Position numbers and translations under genes: made by a program. This document shows, in pieces, positions 51,884-63,209 of a stretch of DNA of 64,000 bases (position 1 is the stretch's first letter; each line of letters starts with the position of its first letter). Location of the stretch: contig NC_053420.1 in NCBI RefSeq assembly GCF_016859285.1, positions 25,852,045 through 25,916,044 of the forward strand, given 5' to 3'. Origin of the DNA: Xiphias gladius (taxonomy: Eukaryota > Chordata > Actinopteri > Istiophoriformes > Xiphiidae). The notes below the pieces were generated by a model. It was not told the origin of the DNA, did no database searches, and saw only the letters and a list, made by a program, of their open reading frames with translations.

Positions 51884-54800
51884 ATGGACGGAGAAGCCCA
51901 AAGGGCGACTGTGTCATGGGAGAATGGTACTCTGGCTCCTGTGGACCGCCTTCGCTCAGAGAGGGCGGACAGCCCCACACCAGGTCTGGTGGAGGGAACT
52001 GAACCAGGTGAGACTGGTCCACATTCAGCACTTTCTGCAGAGAGTCAGTAAATGTTCAGGCAGATCTACAGTGTAACTTTCCAAAGCTCAAATATGCTGA
52101 AATTGTGTTGTATGTGAGCTCCCACTTGCAGGCGCTTTCCACCCTTAGTTGCGGCACCAAGTCAATCCCACAATTAATGGGATTTTTGCCACCATTTGTT
52201 CTTTCTCTTATTTCAAAGACTGTAGACCTGCGTGGACGCCTTGGGGCTTGGATAAGTGGATCAATAAACTCTGTGTTTTCATGTAATTTAATGTAACTGT
52301 CATGCCATCTTGTGGCCCATCCCTCATGGAATTATCTTACAGAACATCAAACGCGTTTACAGTACACGAGGATAACGTTTACAGTACACCAGTGTCCCTT
52401 GTACAAAGAAACGGCCCCCATGTGAGCTGATCATGCATCAGTCTGTGGATAAGACCGTCTGCCATTAATCCTAAGTAATAGCTCTTCTGCAAAGTGTCAT
52501 TGATACGTAACTGAACCTTCAGTTATTTCCTCATTTTGCAACAGATGCAATGATGCAATGATGGCGCTACGCTGAAAAATGTAGGTTCTATGACTGCTGC
52601 TTGAATCAACCATATTAAAAAAAAAAAAAAAAATAGAAAGAGAAAATCTTTGTAGTGGTCAGTGCCTGCAATAATAATGATTTTTAATGGATACATAATT
52701 GTACCATGAGCAGAGCATGCTTAAAGCGCGAGAGTAATACTTTTCTGTAACTTCCCTCATGGGTGAAAAGTGATCCGTGAGTAGACATCCTGCTGACCAG
52801 TAGTTGCTAGGCAACATTTGGGCACAAACACCAGAATGACCTGTTTTTATCTGGAAATGAAACCGTTTTTAAATTAAAAAGTTCTCCATTTGACATTTTT
52901 ATAACCATGCAACATCAGGGTTAGGACTCATACTGAGCGCTGCGTGTTTGCATCTGTGACAGCATGAATATCCACATCCTGTTTGTGGAAAGAAGTGTTG
53001 AAAATACATTATGATCACAATAATGTGTCTTTTGTAATCTGCATATCACTCAAACAGCGATTTTGTTGTTTTAGGGAAATGGTCTTGTGATGAAATTGGA
53101 CATTTTTTTTTACTGCAGTTTTGGCTCTATGAGACTAGACTGTAATAATAGTAATAATCTCTTTATCTTAATGTGATTTAAAAAAACTAGTGCATTAGGA
53201 GTAAATTGTCATAACAACAATGTAGGAAGGAAACGCTGCCATATTCTTTTGCAAGAACCGTAATAATACAGACATCTCCTGACTGGCATGTGGAGAAGGA
53301 ATTTTCTGCAGCAGCTCACATCTGTCACATCCAGCTTTAATAAATCCAACTCTGACAGGAGAAATGATGTAACATTGTCAGGATTTGCTCTTTCCAATCT
53401 GGAGATAAACAGGACATTTTTGCAGTGTTATCTGGCTGACTCATTATCACAGTTGTCCTATTCTTCTCCTACTTTTCCTTATCTAAATTAAAGATGGAGT
53501 AAGCGATTCTGAGAGAAGACTGTGGATATTTGAACTCAATATCAAAACAAATACACCCCTCCCTTCAGTGCTCCTTCAGAAGCTCCGACCCCCCAAAATA
53601 CATGGGCGCACACTGCAACAGCAACGACGTAAACAACTGGGCTAGCTGGCCAAAAGAGAAATATGGTGGAATCCAGAGCATCATATATTGCGTGGAAGTG
53701 GATACTGTTTCTCATAATTGAAGCAGAACAAACCTTATAACATAAAATGTCATCAAACAAAGGACATGCACAAAAACACAGCATCCAAAACACAAAGGAG
53801 TAAAAACGAGCAAGAATTAATTGCTTCGGTTGGTTTTAAAAAACTACAGTGAAAGAAGAGAGGGCCGTAGGTTTGTAGCTAAGCTAACAAGCTAAGCTAA
53901 CAAGCTAAGCTAACTATGCCAGGTAAAGGAAGGTAACTTTACCTGGCATAGCCGAGAGGACGAGACAGTTTCCAGCACACCAGCTGCAGACAGGGATACT
54001 CACAGCTCAGCTCAAAGCTGAAGATATATTCGCTGAATTTGACAAAAAGTGTATTAGATTAGAATCGCTGAATGTACCTTTAAATAAGCCGTGACCGGAG
54101 GTTGTTCTTTTCCTCTACTGTGGCTTCCCTGAAAAGCGGCAGCTTAGAATAGGACTATGCTTGTTTTTTTTTTTCACTAATAAAATGTTCCTTACCAGAC
54201 CAAGTCAAAGTGTTATTGCTGCTGATTCTGGACTGGGGTTAACATCAGTCACTGTTCAAAAAAGACATGTTCCTGACTGTGTCACCCACGGTGTGGGAGA
54301 CAGTCCTGGATGGTTCCAGAAGAAAAGCTCAAGGAAATGGGTGTGTGGTTATCACAGTTGGGATGGGGCGGTTTACCAGATGTGCATTTGTCAAACTAAG
54401 CAGTTAGTTTTCAGAACTGAAGTCCTTTCTCTTGTAAAAGCGAAAAAAAATGTTTGAAAATACTTCCAGGAAAGTAAAAAGCTTACATTTGTGTTGCTTG
54501 TTGAAGTTTGTGTTCCAATAATGCGAAGAAGACATCGCACATAAAAACAGACTCAAGCAATGCTTTTTACATTTACAAGCTTCCCTGAGATTTTGTTCAG
54601 GGCTGTCTCCGACACAGTGGCTTAAACAGTCCTGAACGGGGCAAGGCCAAAAGATGCAAAACAACTAAAAAAAAAGACAGCCTCCAACAGGCCTTATTGT
54701 TTTATAGGCTTACTTATTCATTCCTTACACACCCATGCATCATCCAAACATCTTACCATCATTTATCCCTACATCAATGCAGGTGCCGGTCAGAAGAGTG

Positions 54801-57477
54801 CTATGTTTGTCCATGCACAGTCTTTCGAGGATCTGACTGCGGAGGCTGAGGAAGCGGCTCGGACGGACACTGATCTGGACAAATCGGAAGGGGAGTGTGC
54901 AGAGGAGCTCAAGGTGCTGGTGGGGGAGAAAACCATAGAGGAGCAACGCAACAACAACACTTCGTCAGTGTTCAGGTCTAAGGAGGAGGATGTGTCCAGT
55001 GAGGCGTGGAGGAGCCACAGAAAACACGTGTTCGTGCTGAGCGAGGCTGGAAAGCCGATCTACACCCGCTACGGCACAGAGGAGGCTCTGTCCAGCACCA
55101 TGGGAGTGATGATGGCCCTCGTCTCCTTTGTAGAGGCTGAGAAGAACATCATCCGCTCCATCCATGCTGGTCAGAATATACTTTGGCTCTAGTATACAGT
55201 ATGTTTCATAAGTAAAAATAAATGGGTCAAAAGTGCAGTTAATGAAATCTTTGTTTACATCTTTTGTTTCAGATGGCTGTAAAGTGGTTTTCCTCACCAA
55301 GAGCCCTCTGGTCCTGGTGGGCGTGTCTCGGACCTGTCAGTCAGACAAGGAGCTGCTGCGCGAGCTGCAGTACATCTACTACCAGATCGTCAGCCTGCTC
55401 ACCCTCACTCAGCTCAACCACATCTTCCAGCACAAGCAGAACTACGACCTGCGCCGCCTGCTGGCCGGCTCCGAGTATCTCACCGACAACCTGCTGCATC
55501 GGCTGGACCGAGACCCCGGCCTGCTGCTCAGCGCCGTCACCTGCCTGCCGCTGGCCAGCTCCGCCAGGGATGTGGTCTCATCGAGCCTGCAGGCCGCAAA
55601 AGCCAAGAACCTGGTGTTCTCCATCCTGCTGGCGGGGGACCGACTGGTTACCCTGGTGAGAAAAAAGGACCAGTTCCTGCACCACATAGACTTGCACCTG
55701 GTCTTCAACCTTGTCGGCTCCTCCTCGTCCTTCCGAGAGGGTGAAGGCTGGACGCCTATCTGCCTGCCAAAGTTTAACACTGCGGGATTTTTCCACGCTC
55801 ACATTTCTTACCTGCAACCTGCATCGGAGCTCTGCCTCATTCTGGTCTCAACAGACAGAGAGGACTTCTTTAACATGTCTGACTGCAAGCAACGGTTCCT
55901 GGAGAGGCTGAGTAAGCGCAATGCGTACCAGGCTCTGAAGGAGGCGCTTAAATGTCCTAGTTATTCTGTGGCGCAGGTTGGCATCCCAGAGCTCAGGCAC
56001 TTCCTGTACAAATCAAAGAGCTCGGGCCTGTACACCAGGTGGGTAGGATGCCTGCAGAAAGATTTTAATAGTTACACTAGTGTTGGAATTTATTTTATTG
56101 TGTTTTTGCTTCAAGAAATGAGAGAAGAGAATAATGTAACAAACACTCTAACACTCAAGTCCTTAAAACAGTGAATGTTGAGTGAATGTTTACATTATTT
56201 TCTTTAACTTTTGGCTTCTGGCTCATTACAAATCTCTATCAGTGCAAATCCTCAGGTGTTGCACTTGACAAGATACTCATCTTTCTCCTCCTCCAGTCCA
56301 GAGTTTCCTGTGGCGTACCAGTCTGATGAAGAGCAGGAAAGGCTGATGGGTTTGTACCAGGACCTCCACAGCTGCTTGCACCATCCAACCAGACCCCTCC
56401 GTTCCTTCTACCGCTGTAGTGAAACTGAAAACCTGCTGGCCTGGGTAAGCCTGCCATTGTGAGATGTGATGCCTGTGGTCTTTTAAAGTATTTTACAATT
56501 TCTCAATTTTCATAATAGAATCTCCGTTTTTCAAAGTTTATCAAAGCATCTCAACATTGTTTGTATTCATCTCTGAGTTTTGTAAACAATAAAACGGTCA
56601 TAATCAAAAAATGCAGTCTAAAAGTAACTGCTTCTCATCCAAACAGTGCACAATCGTCAGTTCCTCAATATTATAAAAATAGTGATAGGAAAAAAATGTG
56701 CATCTTATGCAGAAGTCAGTATTTGAAATGATGTAGAATAAGAATGATGTTTGGAAACTTGACTTTGAAAGCAGAGTCTGACTTTACAGTACAGTAAATC
56801 CTTCATTCATGCAAGGTAAAACAATGATTGTGACTGTACTTTACTGCATAAATACAGAGTCTGTATTTACTCAAGACATTAAACATTAGATATTTCAAGC
56901 ACTTGTATGTTTAATAATCAAAAATATAGTAAGGTGTGGTAATCATGTAATGCGGGAGAGCATAAAATATGAAACCACAATTTACACTGTTGTAACAGAT
57001 GCCTAAGTATATTGCAACATTTTGACTATAATCAAAAGAAAGGAACGGCATTTTTGCAAAACACGCTGCAAAGATTCAGTGATCGCTGGTGTAAGCTTAG
57101 TGAGGAGCATTGAAACTTCTGTAGTCTGTATCCTGAGGACTAGACGTGACATTTAGTGTTTTGCACCTTGTATGTAAGGACAGCATGTTGTGTTTAAAGG
57201 TAAGAATTAAGCAAGCCAGTTTGGCTCTTTGAGTTTTGCACACCAAAACTGAGCCAAATCAATCTCGAAATACTACGTTACCACCTGGAAGGGGCTCATG
57301 AGGCGCCTTGTCTTGTTCTGGTTTTCTTTCCTGCAGGTGACAAGTGGCTTCGAGCTCTACCTCTGCTTCAGTCCGCTGGGGACCAAGGCCTTGGCGGTCT
57401 CTGCTGTCAACAAACTGCTGAAGTGGATCAGGAAGGAGGAGGATCGCCTCTTCATCCTGAGTCCTCTCACATACTGA
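51884..57477 (+). CDS. mon1a: Vacuolar fusion protein MON1 homologue A, 5 coding exons
   Basis: Exons: 51884-52007, 54783-55169, 55273-56038, 56297-56444, 57337-57477, giving 521 aa in phase (human MON1A about 555). MON1 pairs with CCZ1 to form the guanine-nucleotide exchange factor that activates Rab7, driving early-to-late endosome conversion; MON1A also affects iron export by ferroportin trafficking. The first ~135 residues are acidic and variable. Conserved sequence begins at [20 protein letters not shown] (first longin domain). It continues with [62 protein letters not shown] and [12 protein letters not shown], ending [19 protein letters not shown]. These span three longin domains. MON1A is preferred over MON1B because traip and mst1r are neighbours, as on human 3p21; sequence alone is less decisive. 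Frames opposite the GC-rich 55.2-55.8 kb exon are shadows. Confidence 0.93.
53880..53916. repeat. Short tandem repeat, 13-bp unit GCTAAGCTAACAA, about 2.8 copies
   Basis: Near-perfect copies of GCTAAGCTAACAA run head to tail, immediately before the perfect hairpin at 53,914-53,951. Both are inside the repeat at 53,493-54,085. Confidence 0.8.
53914..53951. repeat. Perfect 15-bp inverted repeat with 8-base loop
   Basis: CTATGCCAGGTAAAG (53,914-53,928) and CTTTACCTGGCATAG (53,937-53,951) are exact reverse complements around GAAGGTAA. The perfect match in otherwise diverged repeat DNA suggests a recent origin or gene conversion of the arms. Confidence 0.9.
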
Positions 57478-58900
57478 GCCCTCGCTGCCAGCCTAACCTG
57501 CTGGAACGAAAATTGCACCTTGAACGCCGACTGGCCTGGTGCTAACAACAGCTGTGGATGAAGCAGTGGTCAGTTCAGTGTCCACATACTGTATGATTGT
57601 CGAAGCTATACATTTTGTGCTTCTGGGTTCCTCTGATCCAGTAATGAATTAGGTTGTGCAAGGAAGGTAAATTAGAGCTGGCTAGATTATTATTATTATT
57701 TTTTTTATATATAAATTTTGATTTGGATAACAACAACAGATGAAAGTAACATCAGCACCATTAATAACAAAACCTTGCGGTGTCTGTATGCTGCTGAAGT
57801 TGTTCCATAAATAATTGTTTTATTGTAACAGACCCCTTATGCAACTCAGAATAAGATAAATGTTGTCTTTTTTTTTTTAATGCTATCAACTCTTAAAAAA
57901 AAAATCTTTAAAAAAAATCAAGAATAAAATTTGAATTTTAAAAACTGGAATATTTTTCCAAGACCTGCAGTACAATGTATTATTATGACATATTGTCAAA
58001 ATATAGTTACCAACATCCCTGTTGTGTTTTCGCTTTACATGATGACCAATAACTGTAATAACCATTGTCATTTTACCTCTACGCACTTTCTTTATGCAGA
58101 AAGCACTCTAAGAAATGTGTTCATGAGTGTGTAACATGTTTACTGCTGTCAGTTTTTGTGTTCACATGTATTGTTATTGTCAGTGTAATGTAAGTCTCTT
58201 ACTCCCCCACTGGCCAAATAGCATTTTCCTCAAGTATTGCATTTACCATAATATGGACAAATCAATACCAAGAAACGTGTTGTGTGATTTGTTCTTTTCT
58301 GCTTGTGTCTTACCATAAAGGTTCATTGTATTTCACGGACTGTGCTTAAGGAATCTACGATGCCAAATCTGCCTCCAGGAATCATGCCTTAACTAATGGT
58401 CATGCTGCAAAGCCAATTTGAGGTTGTAACAGTGCAGATTTACTGCTGCCGCACAGCTTGAAAACGATTTTATATATATATATAATATTAATAAATGATT
58501 AGTAATAAAACAGACTCCTAATCAGATTCTTTGTCACGCTTGATTCTAACATTAGACTTAGTAGTTTGTATCTAGTTGTCAAATTAACCAGTTTGAACAA
58601 CCTTATTATGGTCCCAGTATAATAATTTTACAGTTATTATTGTTTACTTTTACTTTATCTTAGTGTTGTTGTTGCTTTTTTTCCCCCCAGTGTATTTCAC
58701 GAGTACCATCATATTTCTGGAGACACACCTGTACACACGCTGGTCTGTTGCCTAAACAGTGAACCGCACCACTCGCCCGGCGAAAATAGCGCACGCGGCT
58801 TTGATGCTCAAGTGAGGAAGTGTACGGTGAAACGGGCGTCGCACAGCGGGTCACTTTGAATTGGCTGCCAGGACGAAAAGCAACAGGCAGCAGCAGGCTG
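57478..58900 (+). other. mon1a: 3' UTR of mon1a and spacer to mst1r
   Basis: No gene is recognised. Candidate poly(A) signals include AATAAA in CAAGAATAAAATTTG near 57,920 and in TATTAATAAATGATTAG near 58,489, so the 3' end is uncertain. A (TA)n run lies at 58,470-58,485. From about 58,730 the sequence becomes GC-rich. Confidence 0.45.
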
Positions 58901-59306
58901 CAAACAGAAATGAGTTCGTGAAAAGCGCGCCTTCACATGCGGCCGACATCAGCTGAAGTCGACGCGCGCCTCCGCGAAAGGTGCGTAAGCCAGCGCAACG
59001 CGAGTCAGTTGGGTTCGTCGCTGGTATCCGTCGGCCCGGCGCGGCGAGGGGAGGAGCGAGCGGGGGCTCCACTGACGCAAGGAAGACCGACTCATACCGG
59101 GAGCCGAAGTCAAACCCGAAATCAACACGGTCTCCGCGTCCCGGCGCTCTTTGCGAGGAGAGGCGGGCTCTCCCTTTGAGCAGAAACTCAGCTGCTTCGT
59201 GCCATCTTCCAAACTGTCTTGGGGACAGAACGGTCATCCCTGCGCCGTCCCGCAGTCGGAGCGGGACCCGAAGCTGGCCGAAGAGCGCGGGGACTAACCT
59301 GGGCAG
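58730..59306 (+). promoter_or_regulatory. mst1r: CpG island with probable non-coding first exon of mst1r
   Basis: CpG is dense from about 58,760 to 59,300, unlike the AT-rich flanks. CTAACCTGGGCAG|GTAAGCTTG provides a strong plus-strand donor after 59,306. The matching acceptor is TCTAATCCAG at 63,108, just upstream of the mst1r coding start. The layout (non-coding first exon, large intron, long Sema exon) fits MET-family genes. Long frames on both strands here (for example 58,851-59,336 minus) are GC-rich artefacts without homology. Confidence 0.6.
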
Positions 59307-59756
59307 GTAAGCTTGTCGTAACATCAACAGCTGCACGTGCCAGAGATATTTATCAACAGATAAGGGAAGAACTATACTCCTGACGGTGCGAAGCCTTTCA
59401 GCTGGAGCCGAAGAGAATCATACAGTGATACTATAAAAGGAAATTAAAATGTCGTCAAGTGCGCGTAAGTGAGTTCAGCCGAGTGTGTTGCCGTGTACAA
59501 CTGTTAAAGTCTCATCAATCTCAGTGTTTTTGGTAAGAGTGTTAATTATCAGATAGGCTATGGTGTCGAAACTGCCGTTAATTGTGTGATGTGCGCTGTG
59601 TATGTGTGATGATTAATGAGAAGGGTGTGTTGAACACTGATAACATAAGGGTGGGGGATCCATTTTCACTGACTACTACATTTATAATGTGAGAGAGATA
59701 TTATGAAGTGCTACATTTACATTTACAACTCAATAGACAACTCTGCCTGACTCTAA

Positions 59757-60140
59757 TCACCCGTAAAGCTCACCGAGCAAGGTGCGGTCCCGTCTAACCT
59801 TTCAGGTTTTGTGCAGCTGTTGGAGTCAAACAACATCTTACATGTGGATTGGAACGCTTTGGCACGATTCCACCGAGGTTTTAAGCACAACTCCGAGAGT
59901 GTGTAGCAGGAGCATGAACGTGAACGCAAGATTAAAGAAAAAAAAAAAATTCCGTCCAAAAAGATAAAGAAGGACAAGAAGCAAGCTCAGACACGGGCTG
60001 AAAAGGAAGCTGCTTCTGTGTACCACATGTTTACAAAATTGATTCAGGTCTTGAACCATGTTCAACAACTTGGATTCATCTCAGATTGTTTTTGAAGAAT
60101 AAAGTCAAATATTGGAATAAAGGTGTTTCAAAATAAAATA
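59757..60140 (+). pseudogene. Unidentified protein-coding relic, possibly a truncated processed pseudogene
   Basis: In the frame starting at 59,757, translation gives plausible protein, including FVQLLESNNILHVDWNALA, RFHRGFKHNSE, a Lys-rich stretch (KKIKKDKKQAQTRAEKEAAS) and VYHMFTKLIQVLNHVQQLGF. It ends at a stop at 60,093-60,095. The frame is about 113 codons and is interrupted once. AATAAA signals and an A-rich tail follow (60,099-60,140), as in a reverse-transcribed copy truncated at its 5' end. I do not recognise the parent protein; a charged nuclear or nucleolar protein would fit the Lys-rich part. It lies within the inferred mst1r intron 1. A chance frame is possible but the amino-acid composition argues against it. 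Confidence 0.45.
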
Positions 60141-61845
60141 AATGCAGACCTAACATCTCTCCACACCGAAGAGCTTGGGATCCATTGCTTGCCTCTCTGA
60201 ATCAATTCAGTGTGTCCTTGGGGGGCAATAAGTTTCCTCAATTGTGTTTGCACCGCAGCTTGGATCTTTAAATCTCTCTGGATATCTGTGCAGTGATTAA
60301 TGGCAGAGGGGTGCTCTTCCCTGCTCTGATCAACTGCTGTCAAAGTGCCTGTGAGTTAGGCACTGATCCATTGAAGTTGTGGTATGCTGCAGCCAATACA
60401 ATGTTTGCATGCCTCTCACTGTGGTCCCACTGGTCATTGTTGTTGTGGGGTAACTTTGCATTGTCTATTTGAAAAATGAGACGCCAAGATAAAAATACGA
60501 AAGCCGGGAAAGGGAAGATAAATGTGTGTGAACATAACACGCTGATTGTGAATCGGAATTTTATATAATGTCGCTGGTTTGATACTGTCCTGACAACAGA
60601 ACCAAGGAGGTAGGTGTTTTAGTATAACTGCACCTTTAAGTCCCCCGTGAGGGAATACACTCAGTAAAAACCTGCATGCTGACCGGCGTGTAAATAGCGC
60701 AATAGCACAATGAATGGAAACTCAATTTCAACCATTTGCTTTATTAACCATGAACATGAACAAAGTCAATCAGTGCCATTACTATGTGCACCCATGTCCT
60801 CTAACCTTAACCTCAGTTTCACATGGAGCCGCAAATGTTAAAATGTAACACAACATCTATAAATTATTGATGTAAAGACACCAGACTCTCGACTTCAAAC
60901 TTTTCCATATGAGTGCTTAAAGCAATGATAATTTCTGTTTTCTTAAAAGAGATTTGGTCAAAAAGAACTTCCTCTGCTGTTAAATAAAATAGTCAGAGTT
61001 GATGAGATTCTCTGGCACGAGCAGATGAGCAGTTTCTTCTTCACCTGGGCCCTAAGAAGGCACATGTCGTTTTATGACCATCAGTCCATGCACATCTTTC
61101 CCCCTGAAAGGCACGTAGTGGTTGTGACAGGAATGCAAAGTAGAGGGGCCTGGGGTTTTTGAATACAGCCTTACTGTTATGTGTCTAGTTAATGATCCAC
61201 CAAACAAACGTCCGTTGGGGATGAAGACAAGGCTCGGAGTTTGAAACATGGTTCCATTTTGCTGGTTATTGTTGAGGGATCAATCTGGATGAGCTATGGA
61301 AAATGCTCAATTTTACTTGATAAATTTGTTGCACCGAAGTTGAACCAAAGACGTAACTTGGTTTGTTACCAGCATTTCTCTTGCATAAAAGAACATGAAT
61401 CATATTTGGAGAAAAGAAAATGGGATAGCAGATTAACAAGAATAAACTTGACCAGACAGATATGAATGACCTGTGCTGCAACTTGCAATCAAAGTAGTCT
61501 TATCCACTGTTTACATCTGTGGTGCACTACCAACACAGATCTCTCTTTGATTATATAGACCCCTCCTCTCAGTGATTGTGGAGAGTCAGAGGAGGCCTTT
61601 ATCTTTATGACCACATGTACTTTTATCATCATCTGGCTCAACCAAGATGATGATGTTTGTCACCTTAGTTCTATTAGGATTCAATATAGAGCATAATTAA
61701 GCAGATTGATACTGATTTTTAAGTTTCTTCATGATGCTACGTAAGACTGTGCATTATTTGCACAAAATCTTTTTGGCAAAATCTTTTGTCGGGGCCCTAC
61801 TGACCCCCACTGTACATGGAAGTTTCATTATTTCCCCAGTCACCT
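60141..61845. other. mst1r intron 1, no gene recognised
   Basis: Non-coding sequence with short, unremarkable open frames on both strands. No repeat family was recognised with confidence here. Confidence 0.5.
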
Positions 61846-61849
61846 AGAA

Positions 61850-62200
61850 ATCAACCACTACTCCAGAACCAAAATGATTAGTTGATTAATCAATTAACAT
61901 AAAATTAATTGGCAACAATTTTGATAATTGATTAATTGTTTGAATAATTTTTTAAGCAAAAATGCCAAAAAATTCACTGGTACCAGCTTATTGAATGTAT
62001 TATGTTTTGCTAGTTTCCCAGTTTTCTATGATAGTAAACTCAACATCTTTGTATTTTTGACTGTTGGTCAAAAAGACAATTTAAATATGTTCACCTGGGC
62101 TTCTGGGAATAATGATGGGCCTTTTTATAAACTGAAAAATCAGTCAGTTATGTAAGAAAATTATTGTCAGATGCATTGATAATGAAAATAATTGTACACT
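61850..62200 (-). repeat. 'GGGCTGCAACTAACGATTA' fish repeat, inverted copy
   Basis: On the plus strand, 'AATGATTAGTTGATTAATCA', 'AATTGATTAATTGTTTG' and 'TTAAATATGTTCACCTGGGC', then 'TTGTCAGATGCATTGATAAT' with 'GAAAATAATTGT', correspond to this family. It is related to the copies at 41,828 and 35,240. It lies in mst1r intron 1. Confidence 0.55.
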
Positions 62201-62629
62201 TACAGTTTTCCTGTGTTGGAATAGTGTTAATGACAGAAAAATGGAAGCTGTTTGAAAACACAACTTTACAACAAACTACCAGAATATAAAGTAAAAGAGG
62301 AAAGGTCTTAAAACTAAACGGGACAGGGCCCATCTACAAGATAAGGCTACAAGATGGAGGATCTGTCATAGCTAATATTCTTCTTCAGTGGTGAAAATTT
62401 CTAACAAATTTGTGAATAATAATATTTTTTAGAAATTTTTGGGCCCCCAGGAGTCTGCCCAGTCTGGGGCCTGTGGGCAGTTGTCCGCTTCACTCAGTTG
62501 TTAATTCAGCCTTGCCTTGCTTTTTCTCAGTGGATGGAGTTTGATTCAAAAATAATGTTTTAACAAAAAGACCATGAGATGTGGTTGAATGAAAAGCTCC
62601 AAAAAAACTAGCATGTGAAACTTTAGTTG

Positions 62630-62960
62630 AAGGAATAGTTTGACATTTTGGGATATGTGCTTTTTAGCATTCTTCCTTCTTTCTCCAAAGGTAAAAAAAA
62701 AAAAAAGGGTTACCAGCATCTCTAATACTCCAAAATAGTATGTTACAGTTTGTGCTCTTTAGATATTTAGAGGTGCCGGTTAATTGTGGCGGTTAGTTTC
62801 GACAAATTAAACAAGCTGTGTTCCGTCCAGGCTTTATGCTAAGCTATGCTAACGGTCTACTAGCTCCAGCTTCATAATAACCAAACAGATATGAGAGTGG
62901 TATTCATCTTCCCATCTAAATCTCAGTAAGAAAGAAAAGAAGTGTCTTTTCCAAAATGTT
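62630..62960 (+). repeat. 'GGAATAGTTTGACATTTTGGGA' fish repeat
   Basis: It starts GAAGGAATAGTTTGACATTT, then carries 'CTTTATGCTAAGCTATGCTA', 'TACTAGCTCCAGCTTCATAA' and 'CAGATATGAGAGTGGTATTC'. This matches the element in grm6 intron 7 at 40,035-40,385. An internal poly(A) run lies at about 62,693-62,705. Confidence 0.7.
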
Positions 62961-63209
62961 GAACATTTTCTTTAAGATTTTTTTTCAAAACTGCTTTCAA
63001 GTTCCAAAATGAATTTTCACACTGTGGCTTCAGTCACATTTATGTTGAAGATGATAATTTCTTAATGACTGAATGACTTACCCTATTCTGTCATTTCCTC
63101 TAATCCAGGTATCATTGGCTGGTGCTTAAGATGCTTTGGTCCCAACATCAGACCTGGAGGTAACCCCACGTTGTCTGTTCTGTTGCCCGTCGTGCACCTC
63201 GGAGTGGAA

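Larger units (their letters stand above)
53493..54085. repeat. MITE-like fish repeat in mon1a intron 1 ('GGAGTAAGCGATTCT ... AGAATCGCT')
   Basis: The block opens with GATGGAGTAAGCGATTCTGA and closes with 'TTAGATTAGAATCGCT' then 'GTACCTTT', so the ends are short inverted copies of AGCGATTCT. Internal phrases such as 'AAAATACATGGGCGCACACT' are familiar from a common teleost repeat. Within it are a tandem repeat and a perfect hairpin, listed separately. Its open frames (53,530-53,721 plus and 53,542-53,793 minus) are repeat-derived. Confidence 0.65.

Noticed and set aside
55264-55817. Long alternative frames on both strands of the mon1a exon
   Set aside because: Shadows of a GC-rich coding exon; the mon1a frame has clear longin-domain homology.
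58851-59336. 161-codon minus-strand frame over the mst1r CpG island
   Set aside because: High-GC artefact without a recognisable domain; the plus-strand donor supports a non-coding exon.
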